A stretch of 64,000 nucleotides of DNA, taken from positions 1,860,001 to 1,924,000 of the forward strand of contig CAKKNE010000003.1 in NCBI GenBank assembly GCA_918797485.1. Direction: 5' to 3'. How positions within the stretch are numbered: position 1 is the first letter of the stretch; every line of letters starts with the position of its first letter. Shown here one piece after another: positions 28,715-38,131 of this stretch. This stretch comes from Pelagomonas calceolata. Taxonomy: Eukaryota > Sar > Pelagophyceae > Pelagomonadales > Pelagomonadaceae. Under the pieces are notes generated by a model that was not told the origin of the DNA, searched no databases, and saw only the letters and a program-made list of their open reading frames with translations. Both the position numbers and the translations under genes were made by a program.

Positions 28715-30828
28715 TCACTTGCCGCGGCGGGCCCGCTTCTTGCGCTCACCCTCCCGCTTGTAGCCCGTGTCCTCGCCCGCCGTCCAGCCCGCGCGCACCG
28801 CCGCCACATCTAACACCTTGCCGTTCCACGTGAGGTCCGCCTTTCCGAGGCGCGCGCGTTCAGCCGCCGCACAAAGGCCAATAACAAATTCGCGCGTCAC
28901 GACGGAGTCATAGCCTCCGTGGTGCGCCTTGAAAGTCGGGGTCTGCTTGATGTGGCCGCAGAACACGGGTCCAATGCATTCGGTAGAAAGGCAGACGCCG
29001 TCGCGGCAATTAAATAGGGGGTGGCCCCGCGGGACGGCGCCATTTAGTTCGAGGTCGAGCATGTAGCGGATCGCTTCCAGAAGATTCATAACAGTAAAAG
29101 ACTGAGCGTCATCAAGATGAGCGTCCAGAAAATGTTTCTCTCCACCGCCCCAGTAGCCCAGGATGGAGCCGCCCTTCTGCTTGAGGTAGGCCTCTAATTC
29201 ATCTAAGAACTTCTGGAGTTCGTCGGCGCGATTGTCTGCTAGGGGAGTGCGGTACTTGCGCGTCTTGCCATTGTCGAAGCGACAAAACTTCGGAAGACCC
29301 CGCGACGACAAAAGCTTAGTGAAGAGCTGGTCGTAGCAGGCCCGGGCGGGACCAAAGCACATACCAATCTCATAGTAAAGAGCAATCAAGCCAAAAGAAG
29401 GGCCTTCTCCGTCAATAACACTTAAAGCCAAGTTCTGAGTAAAGGCCGCCACGAGCTGCATCACCCAGCCCGCGACCCGCGTGTTGCGCGAGCCACAGCG
29501 AGCGGGGTCCTTTGGATCAAAAGTAGACGGGCCGCCCTGAGTGAAGACGGCCCACAAATGGTCGTAGGCTTTGGCATGCTGGCCTGCCTGGCACATGGCA
29601 GTAAGGTAGATAAGGAACGGCCACTTCAAAGCTTGGGAGGCCTTGTTTCCACCACTAGCACCGTCGTTGCGTAAAGGCTTGCCCTCGGCGGCCCGCTTCG
29701 GTTTCGTGACCCTTTCATGATAGTTGTTGACGGCGTCTCTTTTCGCCTGGCGCTTCTCGGGCGACATGTCCTCGCGCCGCTCCTTGGCCCGCTCTAGAAT
29801 CAGATTCCTATCTCTACTATGGAAGCGAACGTTCCACAACTGGCCGTTGATGGACACGGGGTCCACGTACTCGGCAGGACCTGCGCGCGGAAGAAGCGTT
29901 GCCGGAGCTCTCGCGACGTGCGTGGGCGCTCTCGCGACCGCGCCGACGCGTCTCGACGACCGCGTCTCACGAATCACAATATTCTCGCGACCCGCTCGAC
30001 GGCATCACGGCGGCCACGTCGAAGGCCGTCGCGACGACCGCGTCTCACGACGCGTGCAGACGCTCCAAAGACCGCGTCGACGCGTCGCGGCGACCGCATC
30101 ACGTTCAAGTTTATTTTCTGCTCCGAGCCGTACCTTTACCCTCCTTCTTGCGGTACTCCTTCATGAAGAGTTCCGCATGGCGTGGGTTCTTGGGATTGAA
30201 ATTGCTAATTGTAGAGATGATGGCCACGACAATTGGTAATTGGAAGAAGGCAGCCGTGGCTTTTCTTTTTTCCTCGACCTTCTGCTGATGATCGGAGAGG
30301 TTGGACCCTTTGAGTCCAAATTTGTTCATCAGCGCTTCCTTCATCTTGGGCACTGTGTCCCGTTTGAGGTCGTAAGTAACACAGTGCGCCCGCAATTCAG
30401 GCTGTTTCATCATTCGGACGTCCTCCGCCGTGAACGGCGCAGACACCTCCTCCTCCTCCTCGTCGTCGTCGTCGTCCTCCTCGTCCTCGGACATGGGATC
30501 GCCCTCGGACTCGGAGGACTCCTCCACCGGGATCACATCCACATAGACCGTGATGTTCTCGGCCTTCAGTTTGATGTGCTCGAGCGGGCCTTCTACTTTC
30601 GTCGGGGCGCACGTGTACAGGTCGGTGTCTGAGTCGTAGCCCAGGACCTTGTAGCGCTTCTTGTGCCACGGCGAACGAACGACGTCGATGAACTTGCCTT
30701 CGAGTTCCGATTTTACCTCCTTGGGAGTAGGCACCTGCGCGGGACGTCATCATCACGTCGTCGACGTCGAAAATCTATTTCAACACAGGTATGCTGACCT
30801 TCACCAACTTGCCCTGAATGGCGCCCAT
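28715..30828 (-). CDS. Unknown 602-aa protein with acidic stretch and SAP-like segment
   Basis: Three exons (30828-30787, 30734-30134, 29880-28715); all phases agree. Exon 1 encodes MGAIQGKLVKVSIP, and exon 2 continues VPTPKEVKSELEGKFIDVVRS. A chromo/Tudor-like small beta region (WHKKRYKVLGYDSDTDLYTC) is followed by an acidic run (SEDEEDDDDDEEEEE) and a helix pair with SAP-like spacing (PELRAHCVTYDLKRDTVPK). Exon 3 is a large Cys/Trp-containing globular domain (ALKWPFLIYLTAMCQAGQHA ... GLIALYYEIGMCFGPARACY ... CRDGVCLSTECIGPVFCGH) and a basic tail. I do not recognise the family. A nuclear, DNA- or chromatin-linked role is possible from the acidic and SAP-like parts only. Confidence 0.65.
29881..30133 (-). 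mobile_element. Introner-derived intron 2 of the 602-aa protein gene
   Basis: 253 nt, phase 1, GTACGG ... CGCGCGCAG. It opens CTCGGAGCAGAAAATAAA, the same 5' module as receptor intron 2 (20587-20779), and continues with repeated CGCGTCGACGCGG/GAGACGCGGTCG units. Confidence 0.65.
30735..30786 (-). mobile_element. 52-nt introner-like intron 1 of the 602-aa protein gene
   Basis: The junction reads ATACCT|GTGTTGAAATAG ... CCCGCGCAG|GTG. The 5' end CTGTGTTGAAAT matches the terminal repeat of the TMCO4 introner (CTGTGTAGAAAT). A short palindrome, TTCGACGTCGA, follows. It is among the smallest introns in the window. Confidence 0.55.
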
Positions 30829-31263
30829 TTTTTACGGGTCCGCGCGCGTCTTGGTATATGCTTGTCGAGAGGGCGACGCGGCCCACGACGGCGGCGCGCG
30901 ACCTGCGGGCGTGGTAGGTTCGTGATCTGGGCCTCTCTCTCCTGCCTCTCTCGTGTATGGCCGCGGCTCAGAGGAGCAACAGTCTGATAGCGCAAACAGC
31001 GCCGTCCGCGGACGCGCGCGGCTAAAAATTTCGCAAGCAGGCGACCTTGGCTGTAGGACGCGGGCCACGCGCCTGTGCGCGCGCGGCTTGGCTAGGAGCT
31101 GCGTACACGCGCAGAACGCCAGAAAGCAACAGCCTACCCCGTGTGGTGTTGCCCATATTGTTGAATTTTTTCTAAAAATCATTTTTTCTATCCTAGCCTC
31201 CTTGCGGGCTCGGCGCCCGCGGCACACAGCCGAGACGAGCGTTTTTTTGCTGCTAGCTGCTTG

Positions 31264-31283
31264 CTAGTGACTTAATACACTAG
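31264..31283 (+). promoter_or_regulatory. Palindromic CTAG motif (variant)
   Basis: CTAGTGACTTAATACACTAG: both CTAG arms are present, the centre is shortened, and the right arm mirrors the left (CACTAG). It lies in the 553-bp gap 30829-31381, 436 bp upstream of the gene starting at 30828, the farthest of all copies. Confidence 0.45.
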
Positions 31284-31311
31284 GCAACCGGAGCAAAATT
31301 ACCTACGCCTA

Positions 31312-31348
31312 GACCCACGTGACGATCCACGTGTTCTCGACAAGGAGC
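31312..31348. repeat. 37-bp exact repeat, copy B
   Basis: Identical to 28161-28197. It is intergenic here, 28 bp after the CTAG motif at 31264 and 34 bp before the stop of the minus-strand hydrolase gene. Confidence 0.85.
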
Positions 31349-31381
31349 AGTAACTTTATCACAATCAGCTTAGTGCACTCT

Positions 31382-32314
31382 TCACACCGTCAGGTCGACG
31401 ACTTTCGCCAACCGCGCGAGCGCCTTCTTGTAGCGCTCCTCGACATGCGGCCGCTCCAGGAGGTCGGCCGTCGCGAGGCCGGCTTTCCTGATGGTTTCCT
31501 TCATCTCCTTGATCGAGGGCGGCGGGGCGGGCGCGGCGGGCGCCATTGGCGGAGCGGTGGCAGGCGCGGGCGCGGCGGCCGGCGCGGCGGCCCCTCGGGG
31601 CTCGAAGAAACGCAGGCGCGCGGCCCGCTCAGCCTCCCGGTCGGTGGCCGAGGGCGCCGCGGCCGGCGCGGCGTCGTCGTCGCGGAGAAGCTTCTCTATA
31701 GCTGCCTGGAGCTGATCCTTGGCTCTGCGTGACCCGCACGACGAATGGCCCACGCCGTCGACGATGGAGTACGTGGCATTGCACGAGACCACAGCCTCGA
31801 GGGCGGCCCGGCCCGTCGGCACGTCCTGGCCGCGCCAGCCGCGGCGGTCGAGGTACTCGTCCCTAGAGCCACTGTGGAAGAGCAGTGCCGCATCGGCATT
31901 TACCTCTCGCAGCGCCGCGACGCGGTCCGAGCGCGCGTTGTCGCCATACAACGGGTACGAAACCATGACTGCGCAGTTGCGCCACGCGGCGCCGCGCTGC
32001 TTGAGGAGTCCGGCCACGATGCGGCAGCCGAAGCTCGAGCCGACGAGCACGACTGGTCCCTCCGTCGACGCATTTATGGCGGCCGCCTGGAGTTTTTTTA
32101 TGTTATTGGGCATGGAGTTGGGCCACGTTTTGAAATCCGTGAAGGTCACGACGCGGCCGATACGTGAGAGCACTTCCACGACTTGTTGGTTAGGCTTACA
32201 AAATAAGAAGGTCGGTCGGCTGCTGGTCCTCGGGCGCTTCGAGTCGCCAAACGCAGCGATGGTCGCATCTGCTGCTGCCGCAGCGTCGGCGGCGCGTTTC
32301 TTACAGCCAGACAT
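31382..32314 (-). CDS. KANL3/TEX30-like alpha/beta-hydrolase with C-terminal SAP-like motif
   Basis: 310 aa from the ATG at 32314 (MSGCKKRAADAAAAAD); an upstream in-frame extension is less likely. The hydrolase core has GPVVLVGSSFGCRIVAGLL (nucleophile elbow GSSFG), VMVSYPLYGDN, ALLFHSGSRDEYLD (acid) and YSIVDGVGHSS (catalytic His). This order and spacing fit the TEX30/KANL3 dienelactone-hydrolase-like family. After a Pro/Ala linker comes SIKEMKETIRKAGL, then ATADLLERPHVEERY, a SAP/ARMET-type helix pair. KANL3 belongs to a histone-acetylating complex; enzyme substrates of the family are unknown. Confidence 0.72.
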   Translation of the reverse strand: MSGCKKRAADAAAAADATIAAFGDSKRPRTSSRPTFLFCKPNQQVVEVLSRIGRVVTFTDFKTWPNSMPNNIKKLQAAAINASTEGPVVLVGSSFGCRIVAGLLKQRGAAWRNCAVMVSYPLYGDNARSDRVAALREVNADAALLFHSGSRDEYLDRRGWRGQDVPTGRAALEAVVSCNATYSIVDGVGHSSCGSRRAKDQLQAAIEKLLRDDDAAPAAAPSATDREAERAARLRFFEPRGAAAPAAAPAPATAPPMAPAAPAPPPSIKEMKETIRKAGLATADLLERPHVEERYKKALARLAKVVDLTV

Positions 32315-32516
32315 AGCTGCTTGGTCGCAGAATCGATTGATGCGCGCGCGGCGGAACGCTGCCAATGCTGGCAATTTGAAAGGGAGCAAGCTAGCGCAGC
32401 TAAGAGTTGTAATCGATGGCGGCGCCAGCGACTGTACGTTCCAAGAGATGCGTTGGCGGCTCGGGCGGGTCGGATAGGCCTCACGTGCGCCGTGCGCAGC
32501 AATTGGACTTGGATTG

Positions 32517-32538
32517 CTAGTGTCTTACAAGCCGCTAG
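32517..32538 (+). promoter_or_regulatory. Palindromic CTAG promoter motif
   Basis: CTAGTGTCTTACA, AGC, CGCTAG, then CTAATC. One mismatch from the 41928 copy. It lies in the 449-bp divergent gap 32315-32763, 203 bp from the left start and 226 bp from the right. Confidence 0.65.
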
Positions 32539-32763
32539 CTAATCGCGCAGCTCGAGCTTGCGGACACAAATCGGCCGCAATAGATATTGCCAAGGCACAA
32601 ACGAGGCGCGAGGGGGGGCAATAGGCTGCGAGCCATCTACTCCCGCAGTTTGGGCGAGCCCTGCCCGAGAGAGGCGGAGTAATCCTCTCTACACGCCTTG
32701 CCTCTGCAAAGGCAAAAAACCAGGCCGCGCGAACCAAGAGACGACGCGGCCGCACAAAATAAA

Positions 32764-35700
32764 ATGCCAAGCCCGCCAGCAAGCCCGCGAACAAGCCCGC
32801 GAAAGGCCACGCCGCCGGCCCAAAACCGAAGGAGCGAAGCGTTCGAGATCCGCACCTTGGCGGCCGGGTTGAGCGCTCTGGTCCTCCTCCTCACCGTCGA
32901 CCTGGAACGAGACGTGACACGAAACAACAGAGAAGCAGCTAGACTACGCTTGGCCGTGGCCGCATTAGCGTCGGCCTGGGCGCCGATGCTTACGTTAGTT
33001 GCGGGCCACTACGCCCACCCTTTACACTGGAAGTACGTCCAGCCCTTCGCGGGCGGCGCGGGCTTCGTCGTCATGCAGGCGGCCGGCTGGATGCTCCACG
33101 CGTCGACGCTGTGTGCTTTCTTGGTGTCGTTCATGAACTTCGACAGGGCTCTGCTGGCGCCGCCGGGCGCCGCGCTCGTATTGGGCGCGGCGGCGGCGAC
33201 GGCGCAGCTCACGCTCAATGTGAGCATAGACCGCTTTCGAGCGACGACCCAAGAAACTTTAGCACATGGCGAGAAGAACTCGGCACTGTCGGCGCTGTCG
33301 GGCATGCTCGTCGGCGCGGCCGTCGCTCTGTCAGCTCTGGCGGACCGGACGCTCTCTATATCTCTTGGTAAAAGAGCAGCACCAGCATTAGTGATTTCGG
33401 CCTGCGGCTGTCTGGGACTAGCGGCTCTCACGACGCACGCGGTGCACGGGCCCTTGGTGAGAAAACACTACGCGCCGTGGATGCCGTTTCGAGGCGGCCC
33501 GCGCTTCGTTTTGCTGCACGCCTGCGCCTGGACTTTAGTCGGTGTCCTCTGCGACGTGCTATTGGCGGTCGGGCCGACGTCGGTGGCCTATGTAAAAGGA
33601 GGGCCTTTAGCCATGTGTAGTGTGGGCGGCGTGGCTAATGCGGCCCTGATGTCGTCGTTAGATTACTTTGATGGGTCGCAGCAAGTCAAGGCGAGCATGG
33701 AAACGCCGTCGTCGTTAGTTGTAGCAAGGTTGTTTATCTTATGTGCGTTGATAGGCTACTACACGCCCGTCTTCCCGGACGAGTGGATCATGGGCACAGG
33801 CGCGCCCGCGGCGTATGTGACGGCTACACTATTGGCCCATGCGGCTCCCGTATTGGCGCATGTGGGCGCGTCCCGAAATATAGCGCACTACCGCCTGTTC
33901 ATGGTCGGGGAAGGAGGCTCTACTTTCGTCATCACGCAAGGTTGTGGGTGGATGATGTACGCCTTTTCTCTGCTGTTTTCCGGTGCTACGGTCGTGACCA
34001 AAAACACGGCCCTGGGCACCTTCGCCTCGCCCCTCGCCGTGATCTCTGCTGGTGTGTTAGTAGCCTCCGTGTCGTTGTTTGAGCACACTCAGGATGAGTC
34101 AGAGGAGCAGCCGCGGGAGCTCTGGCATGTTAAGTGTGCTGCGTCTGCCTTTGATGATTTAGATGCTGCCGCGGAAGACTTGTATGTTTTAAGGGAGACG
34201 GCGAAGACGCCCGCCAGTCGCGCCCTACTGAGAGCCGCGGCCCAAGCGTTAGAAAGTGCCGCAGCGGAAAGAAGGACGGCGATGACCACAGACGAAGAAG
34301 ACGAGCCCGTGGCGCTGGGGTGTTCCTTGGACGCGGACGGTGGTATCATGCGACGGAGGAAACAACGTCATGCATTGCTCGTGAAAGCACTACCGATAGT
34401 AGCGGCTCCGTCCGCAACAGCCTTAGGAGCGCTCTTACTACATGCGGCGGAGCACACGCGCGGGCACTACGCGCCTCTCTTAGCTGTTTGTGCCTTACTA
34501 TCGACATTGTTCGCCGCACCCTTACAATTCATGAACAAGCGCGCGCAGCCGTTCGCGCACACGGCGTCGCTGGCCGCGTGGTCGTTTGCGGTGTTAGCGG
34601 CGTTATTAGCTGTGTTAAGGCCGCGGGAAGGTAGTATGCCTTTGGCGGCCTGCGGCTGGGTCGGCGTCTTCCTGCAAGGGTTAGCTTTGGCGCTCGGCGG
34701 TGGTACTCCAGTACATAAGCGGTCCTCGTCGAAGTACCTGCGGAAGCTCGAGTCGTTATCCGTTGATACGCGTTCTACCGGTACTGTGTTAGATGCCCCG
34801 GAGGACGTCTGGCAGCGCATCGAGCGCCATCTCGTGTCGCGCGATCTAGGTGCATTAGCCTCTACTGCGAAAGCGCCGCAGTGGTGCAGCGCCTACACCA
34901 CTCCCCAGAGATGGAGGAAACGATTAAAACAGCTGGCCGCCGTCGAGCCGTGTGCGCAGCAGGACGTCGCCATTGTGTCACCTCGAGCGGGTCTGCCTCC
35001 TCGAAGACATAAAGATAGAGGCACGCTGGACTGGAAGTTCGCGTGCTACTTGCGGGATAGAGGAGCGCCGTTATTACGATGCTGCCGGTGCGGCGACGTC
35101 GACGCGATCGCGAACCTCGAAGATATCCGGCTCGCGCCGTGCGCGCGCTGCGGCCGCGCGTCGGCGGCTCATAGAAGGTGCCTCGAGAAGAATATCGTAA
35201 GGCCCGTCTTGGGCTCTGATGTAAGAGATGAGGACGTCGGAAGCTGCCCGGCGTGCGGGACGGCCTTAGACGCCGGGACGCGGACGCCTTGTGACGTGAC
35301 GGAATTTGGAGCGTGCGTCTGGCACGACGGTCCTAGACTACGGCGCGCCGTGTTGCGGGTCTGCGCCGACGCTTTACTGGTGTATGTGGCCTGTTCTAAG
35401 CTAAGGGCGTACGCCACGCAAGGTTTTGTGGATCAGTGCGGGCGCGAGCCTGATACACTACGTCCAATATTTGTGGTCTGGCTCACGCTGCAGGTCGCTT
35501 TGCTACGCGTCGTCCGGTCGGACGCGTACTCCGAGACGCTCATGCACATCTGGCAGCACCGCGGGTCCGTCGTGCGGTATTTGGCGTTGTACGGCTTCCA
35601 CGTCGTCGCGTTTGTATTGAACATGGTCGCCTTTCTGCCCTGGGGCGCGCCGCGGTGCGCCTCGGCGCCGCTTTTTGAGTGGGGCTCGTTCCTGATGCTG

Positions 35701-35838
35701 GCGCTGGGGACGCTGGTCTCGGCCGCGTGCCTCGCGGCCTTCGAGCGCACGACGTACCTCGTGCTGACGGTCGCGGATTTGGCGGAGTCGCCGGGCTCGC
35801 CGACGGCGACGGCGCGGCACCTGCCGCCGCAGCGGTAG
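32764..35838 (+). CDS. Polytopic membrane protein with F-box-like and RING-CH-like cassettes
   Basis: 1024 aa from the ATG at 32764. Residues 30-440 are membrane-spanning and contain three related units: GHYAHPLHW..FAGGAGFVVMQ (about 81), KHYAPWMPFRGGPRFVLLH (about 234) and AHYRLFMVGEGGSTFVITQ (about 374). A fourth HYAP motif stands at about 568 before more spans. About 678-725 resembles an F-box (PEDVWQRIERHLVSRDLGAL...RWRKRLKQL). About 772-832 is a Cys/His cassette (CCRCGDVD ... CARCGRASAAHRRC ... CPACG) of RING-CH/MARCH style. Four further spans end the protein. An E3-ligase-like role in a membrane is inferred; no transporter signature is recognised. The N-terminus is Pro/Ser/Lys-rich. Confidence 0.7.
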   Translation: MPSPPASPRTSPRKATPPAQNRRSEAFEIRTLAAGLSALVLLLTVDLERDVTRNNREAARLRLAVAALASAWAPMLTLVAGHYAHPLHWKYVQPFAGGAGFVVMQAAGWMLHASTLCAFLVSFMNFDRALLAPPGAALVLGAAAATAQLTLNVSIDRFRATTQETLAHGEKNSALSALSGMLVGAAVALSALADRTLSISLGKRAAPALVISACGCLGLAALTTHAVHGPLVRKHYAPWMPFRGGPRFVLLHACAWTLVGVLCDVLLAVGPTSVAYVKGGPLAMCSVGGVANAALMSSLDYFDGSQQVKASMETPSSLVVARLFILCALIGYYTPVFPDEWIMGTGAPAAYVTATLLAHAAPVLAHVGASRNIAHYRLFMVGEGGSTFVITQGCGWMMYAFSLLFSGATVVTKNTALGTFASPLAVISAGVLVASVSLFEHTQDESEEQPRELWHVKCAASAFDDLDAAAEDLYVLRETAKTPASRALLRAAAQALESAAAERRTAMTTDEEDEPVALGCSLDADGGIMRRRKQRHALLVKALPIVAAPSATALGALLLHAAEHTRGHYAPLLAVCALLSTLFAAPLQFMNKRAQPFAHTASLAAWSFAVLAALLAVLRPREGSMPLAACGWVGVFLQGLALALGGGTPVHKRSSSKYLRKLESLSVDTRSTGTVLDAPEDVWQRIERHLVSRDLGALASTAKAPQWCSAYTTPQRWRKRLKQLAAVEPCAQQDVAIVSPRAGLPPRRHKDRGTLDWKFACYLRDRGAPLLRCCRCGDVDAIANLEDIRLAPCARCGRASAAHRRCLEKNIVRPVLGSDVRDEDVGSCPACGTALDAGTRTPCDVTEFGACVWHDGPRLRRAVLRVCADALLVYVACSKLRAYATQGFVDQCGREPDTLRPIFVVWLTLQVALLRVVRSDAYSETLMHIWQHRGSVVRYLALYGFHVVAFVLNMVAFLPWGAPRCASAPLFEWGSFLMLALGTLVSAACLAAFERTTYLVLTVADLAESPGSPTATARHLPPQR

Positions 35839-36274
35839 TAGTTGTCCTTTTTGTAACTTTCCTGTGTTGATTGAACGAACGTGTCTCTTGCGGTCCAGAG
35901 AAACCTCGTGGGTTCGTTATATATATTTCTGTTACTCCTGGGTTCATCGTCGGCGCGCCGCGCGTCTTTCCGTGTGGTGTAGTGTGACGCTCCCACGACA
36001 GCTCCCGAGACCTGAATACCGCTCCCCGGCGGCCCCTCGCCCGCGGAGCGGCGCCACACTTCAAATTAGCGGCTCGCTACTGTACGGGGCGGTCTCTCGT
36101 CGTCGCCGTGGGATGTCCGATGAGCGTAATGATGGCTCACCGATGCGGCAGCCGGCTGCAAGGCTGCGGGCCGCGATAAGTCACACGCGAAAAATAAGTA
36201 GCGCCACCGGCTGCCCTGCGGACGCAAGCCCGGGCATTTGACGCCTATTGGGGGCAGCCGCCACGCCCGGCGCC
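35839..36274. other. Plus-to-plus intergenic region
   Basis: 436 bp. A TTATATATATTTC run lies at about 35919, and GGGGGCAGCC lies about 20 bp before the next ATG. No CTAG palindrome, gene or introner core is found. Confidence 0.35.
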
Positions 36275-38116
36275 ATGCCCCGCCTAGGGCTGCTGCTGGC
36301 AGCCCTCACGCCCATTAGGGCCTGGTGGGAGCGCCACGCGCAGGACAGCTCCGTGCTCACGCTGAGCGTCCCCGCCGGCGACTCGTTCGTGCGGGCGACG
36401 CAAAAGCTCGCGGAGGACTGCGACCTGCAGGAGAACGAGGCGGCCATCGTCGACGCGTTCCGAGGGCGATATAGGTTCACGCTCGGCGACAGCGACGTCG
36501 CGCCGTACCGCATGGATTTGCTGGTCACGAGCGAGCACTGCCACCGCCAGGACATCTCCATGAGCACGGCGAGCGGCTGGCGGCACAACTTTGGGGCCTT
36601 GTATTTCGATGGCGATGACGATGTTGATAGTTTAGCTGCTCTGGAGTGTGCTCGAATATCAGCACCTGGTGCTGGTGTAGCCCCGTGCGAGAAAGCGTTG
36701 GCAGCTAGACTCCGAGAAGTTCTCAGAGTAGCGGGCGCGCGGCCGCCCTGCGCCGGCGCCTGCCCCCACGCGCAGGAGCGACGGCGGCACGACGACTCGA
36801 CAAAACGCGTCGAGACGGCTATTGCTGCTGCTTTAGCTATCGAGCGCGGCGACGTCGAAGGTAATGGAGCAGGAGCTGCCCGCGCGTTAGCCATGGCCGG
36901 CGCGGCGCTCAAGTCGGCTCGAAGCCCGCCGCGGAGGAACGACTGGCCCGCCACGTCCCTCAAACAGTGCGCTTCCGTCGATCCCAGTACGAATGAGACC
37001 ACGACCTGCATCCTCGAGAACGTGTACGTCCTGAACGGCCAATTCCTGATCCTGCACGACGACGGCGACCACATCGCGAAAATCACCGACGAGGGCCAGC
37101 CCGGCGGCTACGTGGAAATGAATCAAACAAGGTGGCTGCCCCGGTTAAGACTGGCGCCTTCTGCCGATTCTCCTGTCTTTGAGCCGAAACGACTGGCGCG
37201 CCAGGCGTTTGATGATATGCGTTCAAGTCTAGGTGTTCCGGCGCGGGACGCGTCCGTCGAGCTGTTGTTTGCCCTTGAAAGAGTAGGTGACGACCAGTTG
37301 CATCCCGGTCATGTTTTGACGTCCTATGCTCTCGCGGCGTACTGGGCGATGTCCCTCCTCAATTTGGTAAGTGAGCCGTGGCGTCTCCACCTAACGGATA
37401 AGCGGCCGGCCTTCGCTACCGACGGCTGGCTGGCGTCTGTAGTGAATGAGAAGCCGCTCTATCGACGCCATTTGGAGACGACGCTGTGCCCGCGCGGGTC
37501 TATATGTAGGATACCGCGCTTCGTGGTCGGCTGCGGGTCGCTGGACTGGAACCAGTACCGGGACAAGCCGCACGTCTTCGCGCCGGTGCACCGCGCCTTC
37601 GCGAAACGAGGGCGGCAGCTGCTGGGTTTACCGGCCGACGACGGCGCGCGTCCTAGAAAAGCGTTGCTGATTCAAAGGTTGCATTCTAGGGTCATCCCGG
37701 ACGCGAAGGCTCTGGCGACGAGCGTCGGTGCCGATCTAGTGATCCTGGACCACATGCCCCTCAAGGAGCAATTGGATCTCTTCGACAGCACGCGGGTTAT
37801 TATTGCCGTTGATGGTGGCGCCTTAGATTTATCCCTGTTAGCTCGGCCAGCCACGGGCTTCGTCACCATAAAACGCCCGCACGACTCGGAGTCGCCGGAC
37901 GGCTGCCTGAACTGCCCGACGGGCGGCCCGGACGGTCCCTGCTGCGACTGGCACCTCGCTTTATTCGGCGCGGCGAACGGCACGTGGTTGGGCGCTGAGA
38001 GTTTGAATCCGGGTGCTGGGTTGTCCGTCGATCCGATTGCGCTGAAAGGCGCGATTTCGCGAGTGAACGCGCGCTTGAAAGAGCTCTCCGAGTTCAAGGG
38101 CCAGGGCGACCGATAA
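36275..38116 (+). CDS. GT61-like secretory glycosyltransferase
   Basis: 613 aa from the ATG at 36275, with a signal peptide or anchor (MPRLGLLLAALTPIRAWW). About 245-275 carries TTTCILENVYVLNGQFLI, the Cys/Asn element that opens the catalytic region in EOGT/POMGNT2-type GT61 enzymes. The C-terminal part has KALLIQRLHSRVIPDAKAL, LDHMPLKEQLDLFDSTRVIIAVDGGALD and LSLLARPATGFVTI, matching the GT61 pattern R..., EQ...F, I-G-L. It probably transfers a sugar (xylose or GlcNAc in relatives) in ER/Golgi. The family's H-G is here D-G-G. It ends 15 bp from the convergent SDR gene. Confidence 0.7.
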   Translation: MPRLGLLLAALTPIRAWWERHAQDSSVLTLSVPAGDSFVRATQKLAEDCDLQENEAAIVDAFRGRYRFTLGDSDVAPYRMDLLVTSEHCHRQDISMSTASGWRHNFGALYFDGDDDVDSLAALECARISAPGAGVAPCEKALAARLREVLRVAGARPPCAGACPHAQERRRHDDSTKRVETAIAAALAIERGDVEGNGAGAARALAMAGAALKSARSPPRRNDWPATSLKQCASVDPSTNETTTCILENVYVLNGQFLILHDDGDHIAKITDEGQPGGYVEMNQTRWLPRLRLAPSADSPVFEPKRLARQAFDDMRSSLGVPARDASVELLFALERVGDDQLHPGHVLTSYALAAYWAMSLLNLVSEPWRLHLTDKRPAFATDGWLASVVNEKPLYRRHLETTLCPRGSICRIPRFVVGCGSLDWNQYRDKPHVFAPVHRAFAKRGRQLLGLPADDGARPRKALLIQRLHSRVIPDAKALATSVGADLVILDHMPLKEQLDLFDSTRVIIAVDGGALDLSLLARPATGFVTIKRPHDSESPDGCLNCPTGGPDGPCCDWHLALFGAANGTWLGAESLNPGAGLSVDPIALKGAISRVNARLKELSEFKGQGDR

Positions 38117-38131
38117 GTTTTATCTTTAGCT

